In this document: positions 37,946 through 50,007 of the stretch, piece by piece | How the letters are laid out: every line of letters starts with the position of its first letter | Position numbering within the stretch: position 1 is the stretch's first letter | Assembly: GCA_017590115.1 (NCBI GenBank) | Contig: JAGGNK010006559.1 | Location: 3,827,642 to 3,891,641 of the forward strand | Source of the DNA: Montifringilla adamsi | Lineage: Eukaryota > Chordata > Aves > Passeriformes > Passeridae | Length of the DNA stretch: 64,000 nt | Direction: 5' to 3' | Program-made: the position numbers and the translations under genes | Notes under the pieces: model-generated | Databases searched by the model: none | What the model was told of the DNA's origin: nothing | The model's input: the letters and a program-made list of their open reading frames with translations, nothing else

Positions 37946-40900
37946 TTTCCTGGAAACCAAATTATTTGGAATTCACATCCCAAGCATGAAGAAATGTATA
38001 TACAACTTGTTGATGATGGATGGTAATGTGCCTCTTTCTTTTGCGGAAGAAGAGCTTAATATTCAGAGATCTCAGCAGAGGGAAAAGGAAGTCCTTGTCC
38101 TTGGCTGCCTAGTGACTGGCTATTTGCCTAAAAAGCATCATCCCAGCTGACTGCGGGATGCATGCTGATGCTGTTCTCTATTGTTGCCACTTCTGCTGTA
38201 GCTGTGGCTGTATCTAGTCAAGTGTCACTGATTCCTCGCCCCTCAAAAGCAAGGGGTCTGTTAATGTGCAACTGGTCAACAACCAACTCTGTCACGGAAG
38301 TTAGGGGGGAAAAAAAGACAAAACACAAAGCATACAAAAAGCTGAAAGGAATGTCTCTAGAAGACACAAAGCCTTATCAATAGCCTAAGTTTTGTTTCCA
38401 GACCCACTTTTATTTTTTTTATGTTTCAAGGCACAGTGCTCATTTTGCTTACTCAGTTAAAATCTCTGGTGCCCAAGAGAAAGGCCAAGGTGTAGTGAAA
38501 AATCAAAAGCAAAAACAGACCAATAGATTTTCTTAGAAGAAAAGCCTGCAAGGTTTGAAGCCAAATACCAAGAAAATAAATGGAATTACAAAGGTAATAC
38601 TCAAAACAAATCAGAAAAGAGTCAGAGAAATCTTTAACAGCAAGGGAGATGAGATACAGGAGGAAAACCACATGAACATTCAAATTGATGTGTTCAGCTA
38701 ATAGGATACAGATAAAACATATAAAACCAAGCAACAAAAAATCCCAACCCATCAAGATGCAATCATAATGGATTTAAACACCTATATAATGTTATTCATG
38801 TCTGCTTTCGGTTCCATACAGGACTATACAGCACACTCAGCACTGTTGGATCTGAATGCCTTCCAGTAATGCATTAAGCAACGTTATTAACATCCATCAT
38901 ATGCTTTGCTGTCACCTCTTCCCCAGAGGGAGAAGTGTGTGTACTGCAGTGGGTTTTTTTTTAATAGTTTGAATTTTTTCCTTTTTTTTTCCCCCTTCTT
39001 GCTTTGACCTATCTTCCTTGTAAATCCGGTTCTCTCCTGTGACATTTTTTTAAGACATGGACAATTAGTCTATTCTTGAAGAACTTACAGCTATTTTGAT
39101 GGAATTCAGCTACTGTGGAATGCCTCCTCACTATTACTGTTCTTATCTAGGAATCACAGAATATTATTCTAGAACAGACACATGGCAGTTGAATATCCTT
39201 TAAAGACAGTGTCTTTAACCCCCCCAACATGTTCTTCTTTTAAAACATTCTTGAAATTAGACTTGGACTATGTGCTGTTCAAACAGTAAGTTCTTGCTTC
39301 TCTTGGTTCTAAGAATTGCATGGGACCTGTTCTGAAATTGTGGAGCTCTATGTGTTTCCCCCCTCCATGTCTTCATCAGAAAAGAAAGAGGAAAACAACA
39401 AAACAAAATAATTGTGAACACAAGCAAAAAAAATTTATTGTCATCTGCTCTAACTAGGAAGGTGACTGTGTGTGTAACAAGGATAACAAAATATAAGAAA
39501 ATAACAAAACCCCACCTGAAGTGACGTGAAAAGTAATCACATAGAGAAACCAGAGGAGTTTTGAGAAGGGACAGCATTATTTGGCCTTAAAATCCCAACT
39601 GATGTATTTGCATGTGAACTTTGACAGGCCCCAGGGTCTAACAAGTGACAAAGGAGGCACTTAAGACTCCTGACTCAAATGCCCTCAATGTGAAAACACC
39701 TGGTTGATAGGCAGGGCCCAAGCTAGGGAACGGAATACCAGGGACTTGCTCATTGCCCCAGGAGCAAGTGGCAGGAACAATAGCTGAAATTACAGGGACA
39801 CAGCCTGACATTTGCGTTGCAGATGTTGGCTGGGCACTATGCATATGAAGCAATCCTGCCACAGAGCTGTCACAATCCATTTCCAAGCCAGGATGGACCA
39901 GCATTTTAGCCTATTCATGTTGACAGACCTACATTTAAATAACGCCAAGTATGACAAAAGCCAGGAAATTCAAAGTTAAAGCTACTGCTCAGGTATTAAG
40001 CTCAGCTGTTAAAGAGAAAGCAGCCAAATGGAACAAACTAGGGAAGGAGCAGTCCTTTCTTTGAGTCATATATACTTATAGGAGTGATCTCATTGAAATT
40101 AATAGGGCTGTCTGCATGAGCAAATGCTTCTCATTTGGATTGAAGCAGTTTCCATGTGTTCTCTGACTTACTTGGCTTTTATTAGCACATTTAATGTTGT
40201 TTTTTTTTCCCTAACTAGATCGTTTCCTTGCTTGTGGATTTCACTTTTTGCCTTGCTAGCCTCTGGGCACTGGTAGGGCTTTCCTTGCTGGCTTTCCTTT
40301 GGGAAACCCTCGTGTATGGAGAAGTCCCTTCTGGGGACAAAAGAAAACCAGAGCAAGAAAAGGATGAGTTGGGCATATGGCCAGAGGCACGTGGCCAGGG
40401 GGATTCCAGCAGGACTCAGCCACATGTCAGGCTGGTGACCATCCCTGTGCACGGCTGTCCCAGCCCACTGCAAGATGAGGCTGTCTCACTCCTCCGAACA
40501 GCAGAGGCCAGGATTGCTTGGAGAAGCCCTGCAGAGGAATGGCAAATGGTTTTCCGTGCTTATGGCTGAGAGTGAGCTCGTGGGTCTCTTTTTATTTTGC
40601 CATGCACAGCTATTATGAAAAATGTACCTTTTCCTAAACTTTATTCTCTCACGTCTAACCTTTACTTTTTGTGTTTTCTTTTGAAACAATTGGAACAAAC
40701 CAAAACAGCAGACAGTGTGTAAGCATTGCATAATTTGCCAGAACAGGATGAATTTGTAGAGGCTGTGGTCCTGAGCAGTGAGGTTGGTGCAGATTTGAGG
40801 TCAACCTTTATTCACACACTAGCCCTGAGGGCTACTGTATACACGCAAGAGAGTTATAATGACAGGTCTTGTGAGAGCCTTGGTTTTCTGTTTAGTTTTT

Positions 40901-42653
40901 ACTTGATTGGCCTGGCTTTTCTTGCCACTAAACCCACATTACACCTGACTTGTGGTGAATCAGGCCTGCTGTTTGCTTCTGATGGTTATCTTTACACCAA
41001 AGCCACAGTACAACCTCATGTGAAAGAGAAACTTCTGGAGGGGGGGCAGGGGAAGCTTTCTGGTTCTCCCAAGAAGGTCAATATGAACAACAGCAAAAAA
41101 CCCCTCCAAAGACAGGCCAAGGCCATAGGAATATATTCCTGTGGCCACCGCTGCTGGGAAAAAAATAATGGTCAGGGAGCCAGGTCTGATGCTGCTAATT
41201 TTGTATGTAAAAGGTGACAATAGAGGTCTGAGCCAAAAGTCACCAACAACTGTGGTGGGGCTCTGACTATCTGAAATTTTACAGGGGAGAGGTAGGAGGA
41301 GCAAGCAGATGGTTGAGGAAAAAACAAAAAAAAAGTCAACAGCTGATTTCACTTAAGGCCTGATCCAAAGCGTCAATCAAGTCTCACAAGGTGTTTAGCC
41401 TCAGATGTGTAACATCTTTTCTTTTTTTTTGTGAGAGCCATAGAGTTTGTAGCCAACTTCCCTGTAACTGCAAAATACACTGAAATCACATCAAGTATGT
41501 TGGCTTAAAGTGTGATTGGTGTTCATCTGCCTGTCACACATGCAGCAGCTTTATCAGAAAATGATTTCAGATACAACCAGAATACACTATACAATAAATA
41601 ATTCATGGTGGAAGGGAAACCACATTTCTCTCTATATTGGCATTTCATCGTGCAGCCGCTGAACCACAGCTTGTTTTTATACAGAGCAGCAGACTCCATT
41701 TCCCAGCTAGAAACATTCAATCCCATCTGGTAGATCCATTCCCAGCTAGATAATACCCTACGTATCTATGTAACATACAAGCTACTGTCAAACAGCAGCG
41801 AGCCGTCTCCCCGAGACAGCTGTTCCGCACAAGGGCCGCATTGTCTGGAGGAAGCGCGGATCATTTTACGGGGAGCGCCGGGGGGATGAGCCCTCTGTCA
41901 GCTGCCATGGCATCGAGAAAACCTCGCTCATCACACGTTCTCGTTATTTTGTTATCTGGCCAAACACATGCTGGGGATGTCAGGTTGGAAACAAAGGATG
42001 CATTCCCCGCTCTGGTTATGTTTCATTAGGGAAAGCAAAGCAAACGCACCTCTTCTGCTCCTCTCCTCTCTCTCTTTAAAGTGTATAGATGTATGAAAAA
42101 GACTTTTTTTGGGGCAGGGTTTGTAACAACCAGGCTTTTGTTCCTGGCACTGCTGAGCAGGCGGAGTGGCCCCGGCCATATGCTTTTCCTTGGCACCAGG
42201 TAGAGCGGGACGTGCTGAGCTGCAGCAGAAAGCCCTGCACAGCCTCTGTGGGAGGCAGCTGCCACGTGCCACAGCAGCTGACAGCGTCACACCAAAATAA
42301 GTACTTCAGTAGTGGCTACCAAACCCAGGTGACCCTTCTCCTCCTGCCATTTCCAGTAATCACAAGAAGCACCAGGACACGTGGTGGGTGTGCTGTGAGG
42401 AGGCATTGGGAATAGCCAGCCTAACCATTCCTTTATTGTCCCCATCACTGACTCCACACATTGATTGCCCAAAGAGCCCTTTAAGACTGTCTTATACCAA
42501 AGACACTGGGAGACAATTCTGTACAGATATGCATTTTCTGCATCTATCAGGCTCATAAAATTCCCTTCATGTTATTTTCCTATGACTTTGTTGGTGCACC
42601 AAACACCTTGGTGCACAAATAAAATATTTACAGGTTTTTCCAGTATTATCAGT

Positions 42654-42862
42654 TCATAGAATGACAGAATAGTTTGGGTTAGAGAGGACCTTTAAAATAA
42701 TCTAGTTTCAACCTGATTGCCTTCCACTAGACCATGTTGCCCAAAGCTCATCCATCTGGCCTTGAACCCTTCCAGGGATGGGGCATCCACAGTTTCCCTG
42801 GGCAACACCATTCCAGTGCCTCACCACCCTCATCACAGAATATGATTTCCTTGTGTCCTAAG
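42654..42862 (-). mobile_element. 5'-truncated CR1 LINE fragment
   Basis: Reading +, it begins TCATAGAATGACAGAAT, the reverse complement of the 3'-terminal ATTCTRTGA repeats of CR1. It continues with recognisable landmarks: GTTTCAACC, CCTTCCACTAGACCATGTTG, GGCCTTGAACCCTTCCAGGG, ATGGGGCATCCACAG, CTGGGCAACACCATTCCAGT and CCTCACCACCCTCA. The element is therefore on the minus strand, in the sense direction of DLGAP1. About 200 bases of the 3' end remain and there is no ORF. CR1 is the dominant bird LINE, and this copy is one of the main clues to an avian source. Confidence 0.92.
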
Positions 42863-43902
42863 TTGTTATGACTTATAAAAGTTTTGTGTTGCCTGTTTGT
42901 TATGTCTTCACACTTCTTTCCCAATCTAAAGTCTCATAGTTCACAAGGTTTATTTCGTCATACTACAGAAACAACAGAAACTCTTTTATTCTGATACATG
43001 TGCAAAGAGATTTTTGAATGCATTGATGATGTGAGCTAAAAATGAGAATCAAAAATTCTACAACTTGGAATCTTGATCTGCTTTTAAGGTCAAACCTTCC
43101 ATATATTTTCTTCAGAAGAAATTGTTAGCGTCTTGTATAACATAAATTTTATATAAATATAAAACTTTACATATCTTAAAATTCAGGTTATCTTATAAAT
43201 GCCATTAAAATAAATTTCCAGTTGCTTACAATTTTGTCTAACTTTGACTATCAAAACCTTTACATTTCAGAAGAATTCAAACATCTCTCTTCTTGAAAGG
43301 AAAGGTTAAAAATTTTTAAGAAGCAATTCCAGAGCTGAAGTAATAGTCCTTGCTTTGGTAGAAGCTAATTTGGGAATTGGAAAAATATTACTTTTATATC
43401 CAGGAAAATATGCTTAGGCATGACTAAATTATAAAAAACTGAATTCTCTATAAGCAGCTTCTTCTTAGTGTTTCCCAGAAGCTCACTTCTAGAAGTTGAA
43501 ACAGCTTTATTTGCAGGGAGCATGTTCACAGATTTACCTCTGTCTAAAGTTGACAGCTAGCAATAGTACTGTTCCTTGTAAGAGAAATAAATGGAAAAAA
43601 CCCTTCTATTTTTACTGGGAGAAAAAATTCTTGACTGGGAAACACATGCTCAGCCCTTCTGCCCTAATTAGAGTGAAGGAATAAGATTTGAACTACTCAG
43701 CCCTCAACCCTTCTGAGTAATGAAGGTTTACTAGACAGTCCTGTTACCTTACAGGTGGGTTAATATTGCTGACAGTGGTGACAACTGAGATGTAGTTTGC
43801 ATGTGTGTGGTTTTTTATCACACGATATGAAGAATTTGTTTTATTGGGATGGTCAAAGCAAATGAGAACTACAAGGGAAATGTAGGGAGGCTGGAGGGGG
43901 AA

Positions 43903-43924
43903 AGAGAGAGAGAGAGAGAGAGAG
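43903..43924. repeat. (AG)n microsatellite
   Basis: About eleven uninterrupted AG units in the DLGAP1 intron, in a wider purine-rich stretch from 43885. Confidence 0.95.
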
Positions 43925-44387
43925 GGAGAGGACAATTTGGAAGCATAACTGCAATCTCTTTCAGTAGGGAGAAACATTTAAATACTCTTATGCTAATCAC
44001 CATCTGAAAAGGCACCTGAAATATGAATTTAATTAAAAGAAACTACAATCTGTTAAACTATATTCTAAAGTTATGAGAAGTGATTTCAAACAGAAGAGTT
44101 AAAAAACATTAATACTATAAGATCCCAAACCACACTCTCCTAATTGTCTGTTGAACTATGCAATCCCAAAACCTGATACCACTGGAGTTTCAGAAGTGCT
44201 GAGCATTTGCATTCCCTGTCAGCTTTAATAAGGATTATGATATACATACATACAGTCCTTTTGAGAATCACAACCATATCTTCATTAGCTAAGTAAGAAA
44301 GGGCACAATACAGATTTCACTGGAGTGAATTTGACCTATATTAAATACATCGTTGCAGTTGCAATATTATTGTGTGTGATTACTTAC

Positions 44388-44806
44388 TGTCCTCAGGTAA
44401 GTTGTTTTCACGTTCTTCTCTCTCCATCTGTTGGCACCAACCCTCCATACGATCTCTCTCTGCCTGAAGTAGCTTCAGAAACCAGTGGCCATCTCGTGGG
44501 CACACTGACCTTTGAACAGCTTCCAGAGGATCTTCAGTAATAGAGTCAATCCATGGGTCAGGAGGAGGTAAAATTGATGGATCAAAATCTGTCTCAAAGT
44601 CATCATCCACTGCACATGCATGGTAGTGGTTTCCTGACCCTTGTATGCTAACGGTAGAGGTGCTTGCATCTCGGGAAAACTGTCTTGATATTTGTCCAGA
44701 ACATGTATTGTCCTCTTGAGGGTCGATTATTTCAAAGTTCTCATGGAAATCCAGGTCTGCTTGCACAGCTGCTGTTACACTATTAGACCGTGTAAACCTG
44801 CGAAAG
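44388..44806 (-). CDS. DLGAP1: DLGAP1 coding exon with acidic DPS..DPWIDS region
   Basis: This 419-base exon completes Cys, then encodes FRRFTRSNSVTAAVQADLDF and 119 further codons to ENNLPED plus one base. Landmarks are QFSRDASTSTVSIQGSGNHY, the acidic DDDFETDFDPSILPPPDPWI and DGHWFLKLLQAERDRMEGWC, where the C-terminal helical GKAP domain starts. These match mammalian DLGAP1, with variation around HENFEIIDPQEDNTC. I chose the acceptor AG at 44808-44807 because it restores ...EEEKCFRRFTRSN.... An alternative AG nine bases later would keep the frame but remove three residues and turn Cys into Trp. The donor is GACA/GTAAGT, a strong site (phase 1). Confidence 0.95.
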
Positions 44807-46491
44807 CTTTGGAGAGCACAAACAGAAAATGTTTAGAAAGTTTTTTCTCGGTAATTCGGTATGGAAGGACTTACTAAGATGCTGCCACTCTTCCTAACAC
44901 TGGCAGTCACGCCTCTCAGTGGTGCTACACTCAGGTGGTTTTTTTTCTTGAAATGATCAGCATAAGCTTTTTTTCTCATTGCAAACAAACAAACAAGCAT
45001 GTCTCTTTTTTCATGCAAACTCACTGTTTATTGAGACAAGGACCTCTAATTGTTACATGATTTAACAAAGCCAGAGGCCAGCCCAAGAGAGAGCTAACAG
45101 TGCCAGTAGCTCAGGATTTTAGGTTACTGATTGATGAAAAGTTAAAGGAGCCCAATTTTCAGAAATGGTTTATCTTTCCGTTATTAAAACTTACACCCCT
45201 TTGAAGTTACACATCCAAACTCACAAAGCACATTCAAAAATCACACATGTGAAATCAGTAAGATACTAATACCAATGAATCTACTATGTATGTAATATTA
45301 TACATTCCATTTATACAAAAAAAGTACTTTTAACTCAGATAAATATTTTATTGCTTCTTCATAATTACTCTTCATAATTATATATATGCCATCTCTCACA
45401 ATTTTAGTGCCCATTGCCAGTGTCCAGACATTCTACTTTTCACATTCAAACTTCAGTTTCAAAATTATCTCTTTTCACCAAAGCTAGTGCTCTGCCTGTC
45501 TGTGTTACCCTCATTGTGGTGCTCTCCTGTAGGCAGCTCCCTCTCACCTTGCAGAGTTCCCCTGTCTTGGGGCATCTGAGGGCGAAGGCTTATATAAGCA
45601 GGGGAGAGAGGAGGTTTGGGGGTTTGGGTTGGGGTGGGTTTTCTTTCTGTAAACAGCACTTCATATTCTGCAGTCTGAGGCATCTGACTGAGAAGGCTGA
45701 CAGAGGAGGAGCACAGAGAAGTATAAGGAGTGAAAGACTAGGAATGTTGTTGCAAGAGATGGTAATGAGAGCCCATTTGATCAGCAGTGAATTGTGGAGG
45801 GTATGAGTGCAAAACGAGTGAGGCAGACTGCTGTCTTGCCCCATGATGAAAAAGAAGGTAGAACCATAAAGTAACCATAGATATCCCTTAAATCAGTAAT
45901 ATTTAGGGCTCAAGATTAACAGTTTTGAACTGAATAGGGACAGATTCCCATCTTTTCTTCTTACAAATCCAGGATGCCTATGCACTCATGCAGCCAGTAG
46001 TTAGTCTCCAATTTGTTCTCAATCTCACATCTACACTTGAAACTAGTGTTAGGACCCATTACCCTGTGATATTTTGGCTGTTTTGCCATTGCCAGTTCTG
46101 TTTTTAGTTTGCGCTCAAGCAGCAGTGAAAATGCTGAAGAGAGGGAGGAACTGGATGCTGGGCACCATTTCACTTCCTTTCATTTATATTCCACCTTCCA
46201 CTGAAGAGCAATAGCCAATTAGACAAGTACAACTGGCAGTAAAATTTCATCAAGTATGTTTAGTCTGCAGCTGGTAAGGGAGCAGATGGAGGATGCTGCG
46301 GGAGAATTTAATCTCCTATATACCTGGTGCATCCAGATAGCTCAGGAGGACTGTAGTGGACTTCAAGGAGGATTGTAATTGGTGCTGCTGATAGAGGAAA
46401 TGAATGGCTGTTGATCTGGGGCTTTGAGTGGAGTAGAGCAAAGCAAAACTGGAGTTGAGAAAGGTCTTCCAATAAAAAAAAAAAGCCCATT

Positions 46492-46540
46492 ATGTTAATT
46501 TGAACCTTCTTCCTCTGCAGAAGAAGGCTCAAATTAACAT
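46492..46540 (-). repeat. Near-perfect inverted repeat (21-bp arms, 7-base loop)
   Basis: The left arm 46492-46512 and right arm 46520-46540 are reverse complements except at one position (46504 against 46528). The loop is CTCTGCA on +. In minus-strand RNA, the sense of DLGAP1, the mismatch becomes a G-U wobble, so the stem would be fully paired over 21 positions. On the + strand it would be an A-C mismatch. Pairing stops just outside the arms, so the whole is only 49 bases, shorter than a typical pre-miRNA. No transposon ends or target-site duplications were identified. Confidence 0.85.
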
Positions 46541-46814
46541 CTCAGCCATACCAGTCCCAGGAAAACTTTAATAATAGCTTGTGTACATATTTTTTTAATA
46601 ATCACAAGCATTTTAACATAGTGCCTGATGCTTGCAGTTCTTTTGTAACAGATGTTAAATGATACAAAAGTCATGGTTGTGCCACTGTAGTTGTGCGTGA
46701 TATGCACCAGCAAACTGAAAAATAAAGAGTGTGCAGAATCTTCGTCTTGGTAGTATTTATCCTTTGGAAAGCAGAAAAAAGCATTTTGTTATGGACTGAT
46801 ACAGCAGAAAAAGT

Positions 46815-47150
46815 TAGAAAGGGATGACAAGGGTCACTGGGGAGGTGGAATCTCTTCCATAGGAGAAAAGGTTTAGAAAACAGATAGCTGAGGAGGACTA
46901 TGAGAGATCTATGAAATTCTGACTAGGGGATGTTTCACCATTTCCCTGAGTGCAATAACTGTGGGGAGGAAGGCAGCCAGTTGCAAGGCTTAGAGGTCTA
47001 AAGATCTACATCTAATGAAAGGAAGTACTTCTTCATACCATGTGTGATTAAATTGACACAGAATCCTGGAAAAAGCAAAGGTAAAAATAGGTTCAAAGAG
47101 AACTTGATCAAATTCACAGGAAGAGCCAATACACATCTCATATTTGGCAT
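46815..47150 (+). mobile_element. Degenerate ancient CR1/L3-like LINE fragment
   Basis: The order of landmarks follows the 3' part of old amniote CR1/L3-type LINEs: GGAGAAAAGG, a stretch like ATGAGAGATCTATGAAATTC, TTCACCATTTCCCTGAGTGC, then GGAAGTACTTCTTCATACC, AATTGACACAGAATCCTGG, AGGTTCAAAGAGAACTTGAT and CAAATTCACAGGAAG. Divergence is high and no ORF remains, so it is much older than the CR1 copies at 42.65 and 49.3-49.7 kb. The boundaries are approximate and the subfamily cannot be named without a consensus search. Confidence 0.6.
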
Positions 47151-47435
47151 AGGAAGTCTCTGAACAACAGAATACTAAATTGGGAATGTCTACTGGGAGA
47201 AGTAGTGCCTACTTCACAGACTTTGTACTTTACACACTCTCCTTTATACTTTTCCTAAGCATGTGCTACGAGCCCCTGGCAGAGAAAAGCTATCATACTA
47301 GTATTAGTGATTAGAAAGATACTAGCATTAGGTTTATATTACAGTAAAAATCTATTGGTCCAATCCATGTTAGTTTTTTTAGATATTGCTTTAATTTGAC
47401 CACCAACCTGACAAATCCCTTATCTGCACTGAAAT

Positions 47436-47469
47436 ACACAAACACACACACAAATACACACACACAAAC
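47436..47469. repeat. Interrupted (CA)n microsatellite
   Basis: CA repeats interrupted by AAATA units, running into ACACAAACG. Low-complexity only. Confidence 0.85.
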
Positions 47470-49339
47470 GTGTGCCCACACAGGCACATGCTGACTGAGG
47501 ATTTCTTTTTAGTCATTTAGTCAGGGTTCATTGAGAGCCAAGACATTAGTACACAGTGTACTTTTCCACACCTTCCATAGCACTGGTGAGAAAAGCAAAT
47601 GCCTTAGTCCAGGCTTGCTCTTCTCCATGTACCTGCCTCCATGTCACAGCCACCTTCTGCTTTCTTCAGTGCCCTAGACTCTGACACGTCTGTCTCAGAC
47701 GACCACTTGTGTTTTCAGTTAACACCCTGGCTTTTCAGTGGATGCCAAAAACCAAATGTGAAAGCATCAAAGTCTGCTTGACAGGAGGACGTATTGCTGG
47801 AGGCTCTACATTTCAAGTCTTTCAGGAGTGTGCTCTTACTGGGTTCAGTATGAGCTAGTACCACCAAACCCAGACTCTGCTTAACAAATAAGCAGAAATA
47901 GAATGACCTACTTTTTTGGCCTTTGTTTTATCTATATAATAGTATGCTACAGGTTTGCATGACAGTTTCTTGGCACTGGATTATGTAACTTATCTGTCTT
48001 CAAAAGAAAAACAACTTGGCAATAGAATATAGCATCAGTTCAAAATTAAAAAAATACTTCCAAGGAAATGTATTTTGAATAAAATGGAAATGTAGGAAGG
48101 CACTTACTATCTCCCTGCCTCCAACTCATCTATGTAAAATGCCTAATAGATGGTAATTTTAGTCTCTGACACAGCTTCCTCACTCACTTCCAGGATGTTT
48201 TACTCTTACAAAGTACCATTTGTGTCCCACATGAGCCTTTTTTGCTTTGCTCTCAGTTAAAACTCCATACTAGAGGAGAGCTGTTGAAGCTAATGATAAA
48301 GTTTTTGCTACTTCTACCATATAAAACATTCACAAGTTTACCTAAAAAAAAAAAAAAAATAGAAAATGTTTGAAACAGAGGTTTGCCTCTTCTTCTGCTT
48401 TCAGGCTTGGCCCTTTTGTACTCAGTTGTGCCCTGCAGGCACCAGGTGTAATAATTACATCTTCAGAGACCTGCAGCAGTTATCTGGCCTAGGGTGCAGA
48501 AAGCCATGAAACCTCAGACTGGATAAACCAGTATGGAGAGCAACAGAATGATGTGTTTTGAACAACAACATGGTCACTTGTTGGCATTCAACTCTCATCT
48601 TCTAAGTCTTTGGCTTTCTTTTGCAAAACATGTTTGCAATTCAACTTAGATAGTTCTTTCCTTAAAAAAACTTCAAACCCAAAACTCCAGAAAAGATCTG
48701 AATTTCAAACCAACTGATGCATGGTCCATCTCACAGGTATTTAGGTTAAACTCAGCCTTACTTTACCCACTGAATGTTTTCCTCCTTGGTGGTGGGCTTC
48801 TCTGCTAAGTTTGCAGCTGCTGTCAGCAGAACAAAACAAACTGCAGAAGGAGTTAGCAGCTAGGGTACCATGTTTCTAATGGCAGGAACAATATTCCTGC
48901 TCCAACCCCATTCCTTGCAGCTGCTCATCTTTGTTCATCACATTGTTTTAAGCTAGTTGGTTTATTTGTTTTTTCCCAACTCTTGGCCTTTGCATTGCAG
49001 AGCAGAGGTGCTGGCTGGAGCGCTCAGCCTCCCTCCCGGGCTCGGTCTGGTGCAGGGAGGTTCTTGCCAGCCAGCAGGGTGTGATCAGAAATTCATGGCC
49101 AGTTCTGCCAAGGCCAGGCTTGCAGCAGCCCACCCGCTGGCTGGGAGCCACCAGGGCTGTAAGCATTCCCTCGGCTCACAGGCAGCTGTGGCCAGAAAAG
49201 GAGATTGTCCCTGTCAGAGCCAGGGCCTGCTTTGCCTTTTGTGGACCACAGCAAGAGTTCCTCCTCCAAGCATGCACATGTTGGAAGGTTATGTGGGGAA
49301 TGAGTCCCACCAGGATGGGACTGGCCAGAGGAACGAGTG

Positions 49340-49504
49340 TGGGTTGCAAAGGACATTTAAAGGTCATCTAGTCCAACATCCCTGCAATGAGCAGGGACCT
49401 CTTCAACTAGATCAGGTTGCTCCAAGCCCTATTCAGCCTGACCTTGAATGTTTCCAGGGATGGGACAACTACAACCTTCAGAATTTCTCACTGGAATGGC
49501 TTCC
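49340..49504 (-). mobile_element. CR1 LINE fragment
   Basis: Landmarks on +: GGTTGCAAAGGACATTTAAA, GGTCATCTAGTCCAACATCC, CAGGGACCTCTTCAACTAGA, TCAGGTTGCTCCAAGCCC and CCTTGAATGTTTCCAGGGAT followed by GGGACAACTACAACCT. This is the reverse complement of a CR1 3' end, so the element lies on the minus strand. Its terminal TCACAGAAT-like repeats are missing or mutated at the left. Similarity fades after about 49480. Confidence 0.85.
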
Positions 49505-49560
49505 ATCCTGGAGAACATAGATAGCCAGAAAATGCTGCTGAGAAAAGCCATGCAAGCAGT

Positions 49561-49665
49561 TCACAGAATCACAGAATATTCTTAGTTTTAAGGGACCAAA
49601 AAGGATCATCAAGTCCAACTCTTAGCCCTGCACAGGACATCCCCCCAAAATGTCATATCATGTAC
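49561..49665 (-). mobile_element. CR1 LINE fragment of a second subfamily
   Basis: It begins TCACAGAATCACAGAATATT on +, the reverse complement of the CR1 3' repeat. It continues AAGGGACCAAAAAGGATCAT, CAAGTCCAACTCTTAGCCC and TGCACAGGACATCCCCC. The GGATCATCAAGTCCAACTC wording and the CCCTGCACAGGACA phrase distinguish it from the copy 60 bases to the left. I associate this wording with Neoaves genomes. Only about 100 bases of the 3' end remain. Confidence 0.85.
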
Positions 49666-50007
49666 TTCCTGCTTAGCTTACCCAAAATACAGACTTGAAA
49701 GGTCTAAAGAGTACAGTGTTGAAAAGTTTGAGTTAGAGTTAGGGAAGAACACCAAAACCTGAGTGTTTTTTGTTGGACAGTAAGTACCAAACCCAAAAAC
49801 CTACAGGAAAACAGAAAATTATGAGTTTCTATAGTAACAAAATCCAAAGGTGTGAGGATTTTTCTTTTTTTTTTCCTGGAGGAGACAGCACAGGGTTTTT
49901 GTTTGATTGCTTGCTTTATGTTACCATATTGCTATTTCAAATGATTACACTTCCATATCAAGATACCATATCAATGATACCATATCAAGAGGTGTGCTGT
50001 GGTAGGG

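Larger units (their letters stand above)
35358..44387 (-). other. DLGAP1: DLGAP1 intron (9.0 kb)
   Basis: The longest intron fully contained in the window. It holds a duplicated 18-mer at 35.7 kb, (TG)n at 36.3 kb, an A/G run at 37.9 kb, a CR1 copy at 42.65 kb and (AG)n at 43.9 kb, all listed separately. A short CpG-containing patch lies at 41.79-41.95 kb. Two hydrophobic minus-strand open frames (38453-38755 and 39257-39577) occur where the + strand is A-rich and are not called as genes. Confidence 0.8.

Noticed and set aside
39151..39230. GGAATCACAGAATATT resembling a CR1 end
   Set aside because: Only about 16 bases resemble the CR1 3' repeat; the following sequence shows no CR1 landmarks.
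38453..39577. Two hydrophobic minus-strand frames of 100 and 106 codons
   Set aside because: Hydrophobicity follows from A-rich + strand DNA read in reverse (many TTT, CTT and ATT codons). There is no start context, domain or conservation evidence; they lie in a DLGAP1 intron.
48957..49520. 187-codon + strand frame
   Set aside because: The second half is translated CR1 on the wrong strand and the first half has no recognisable domain.
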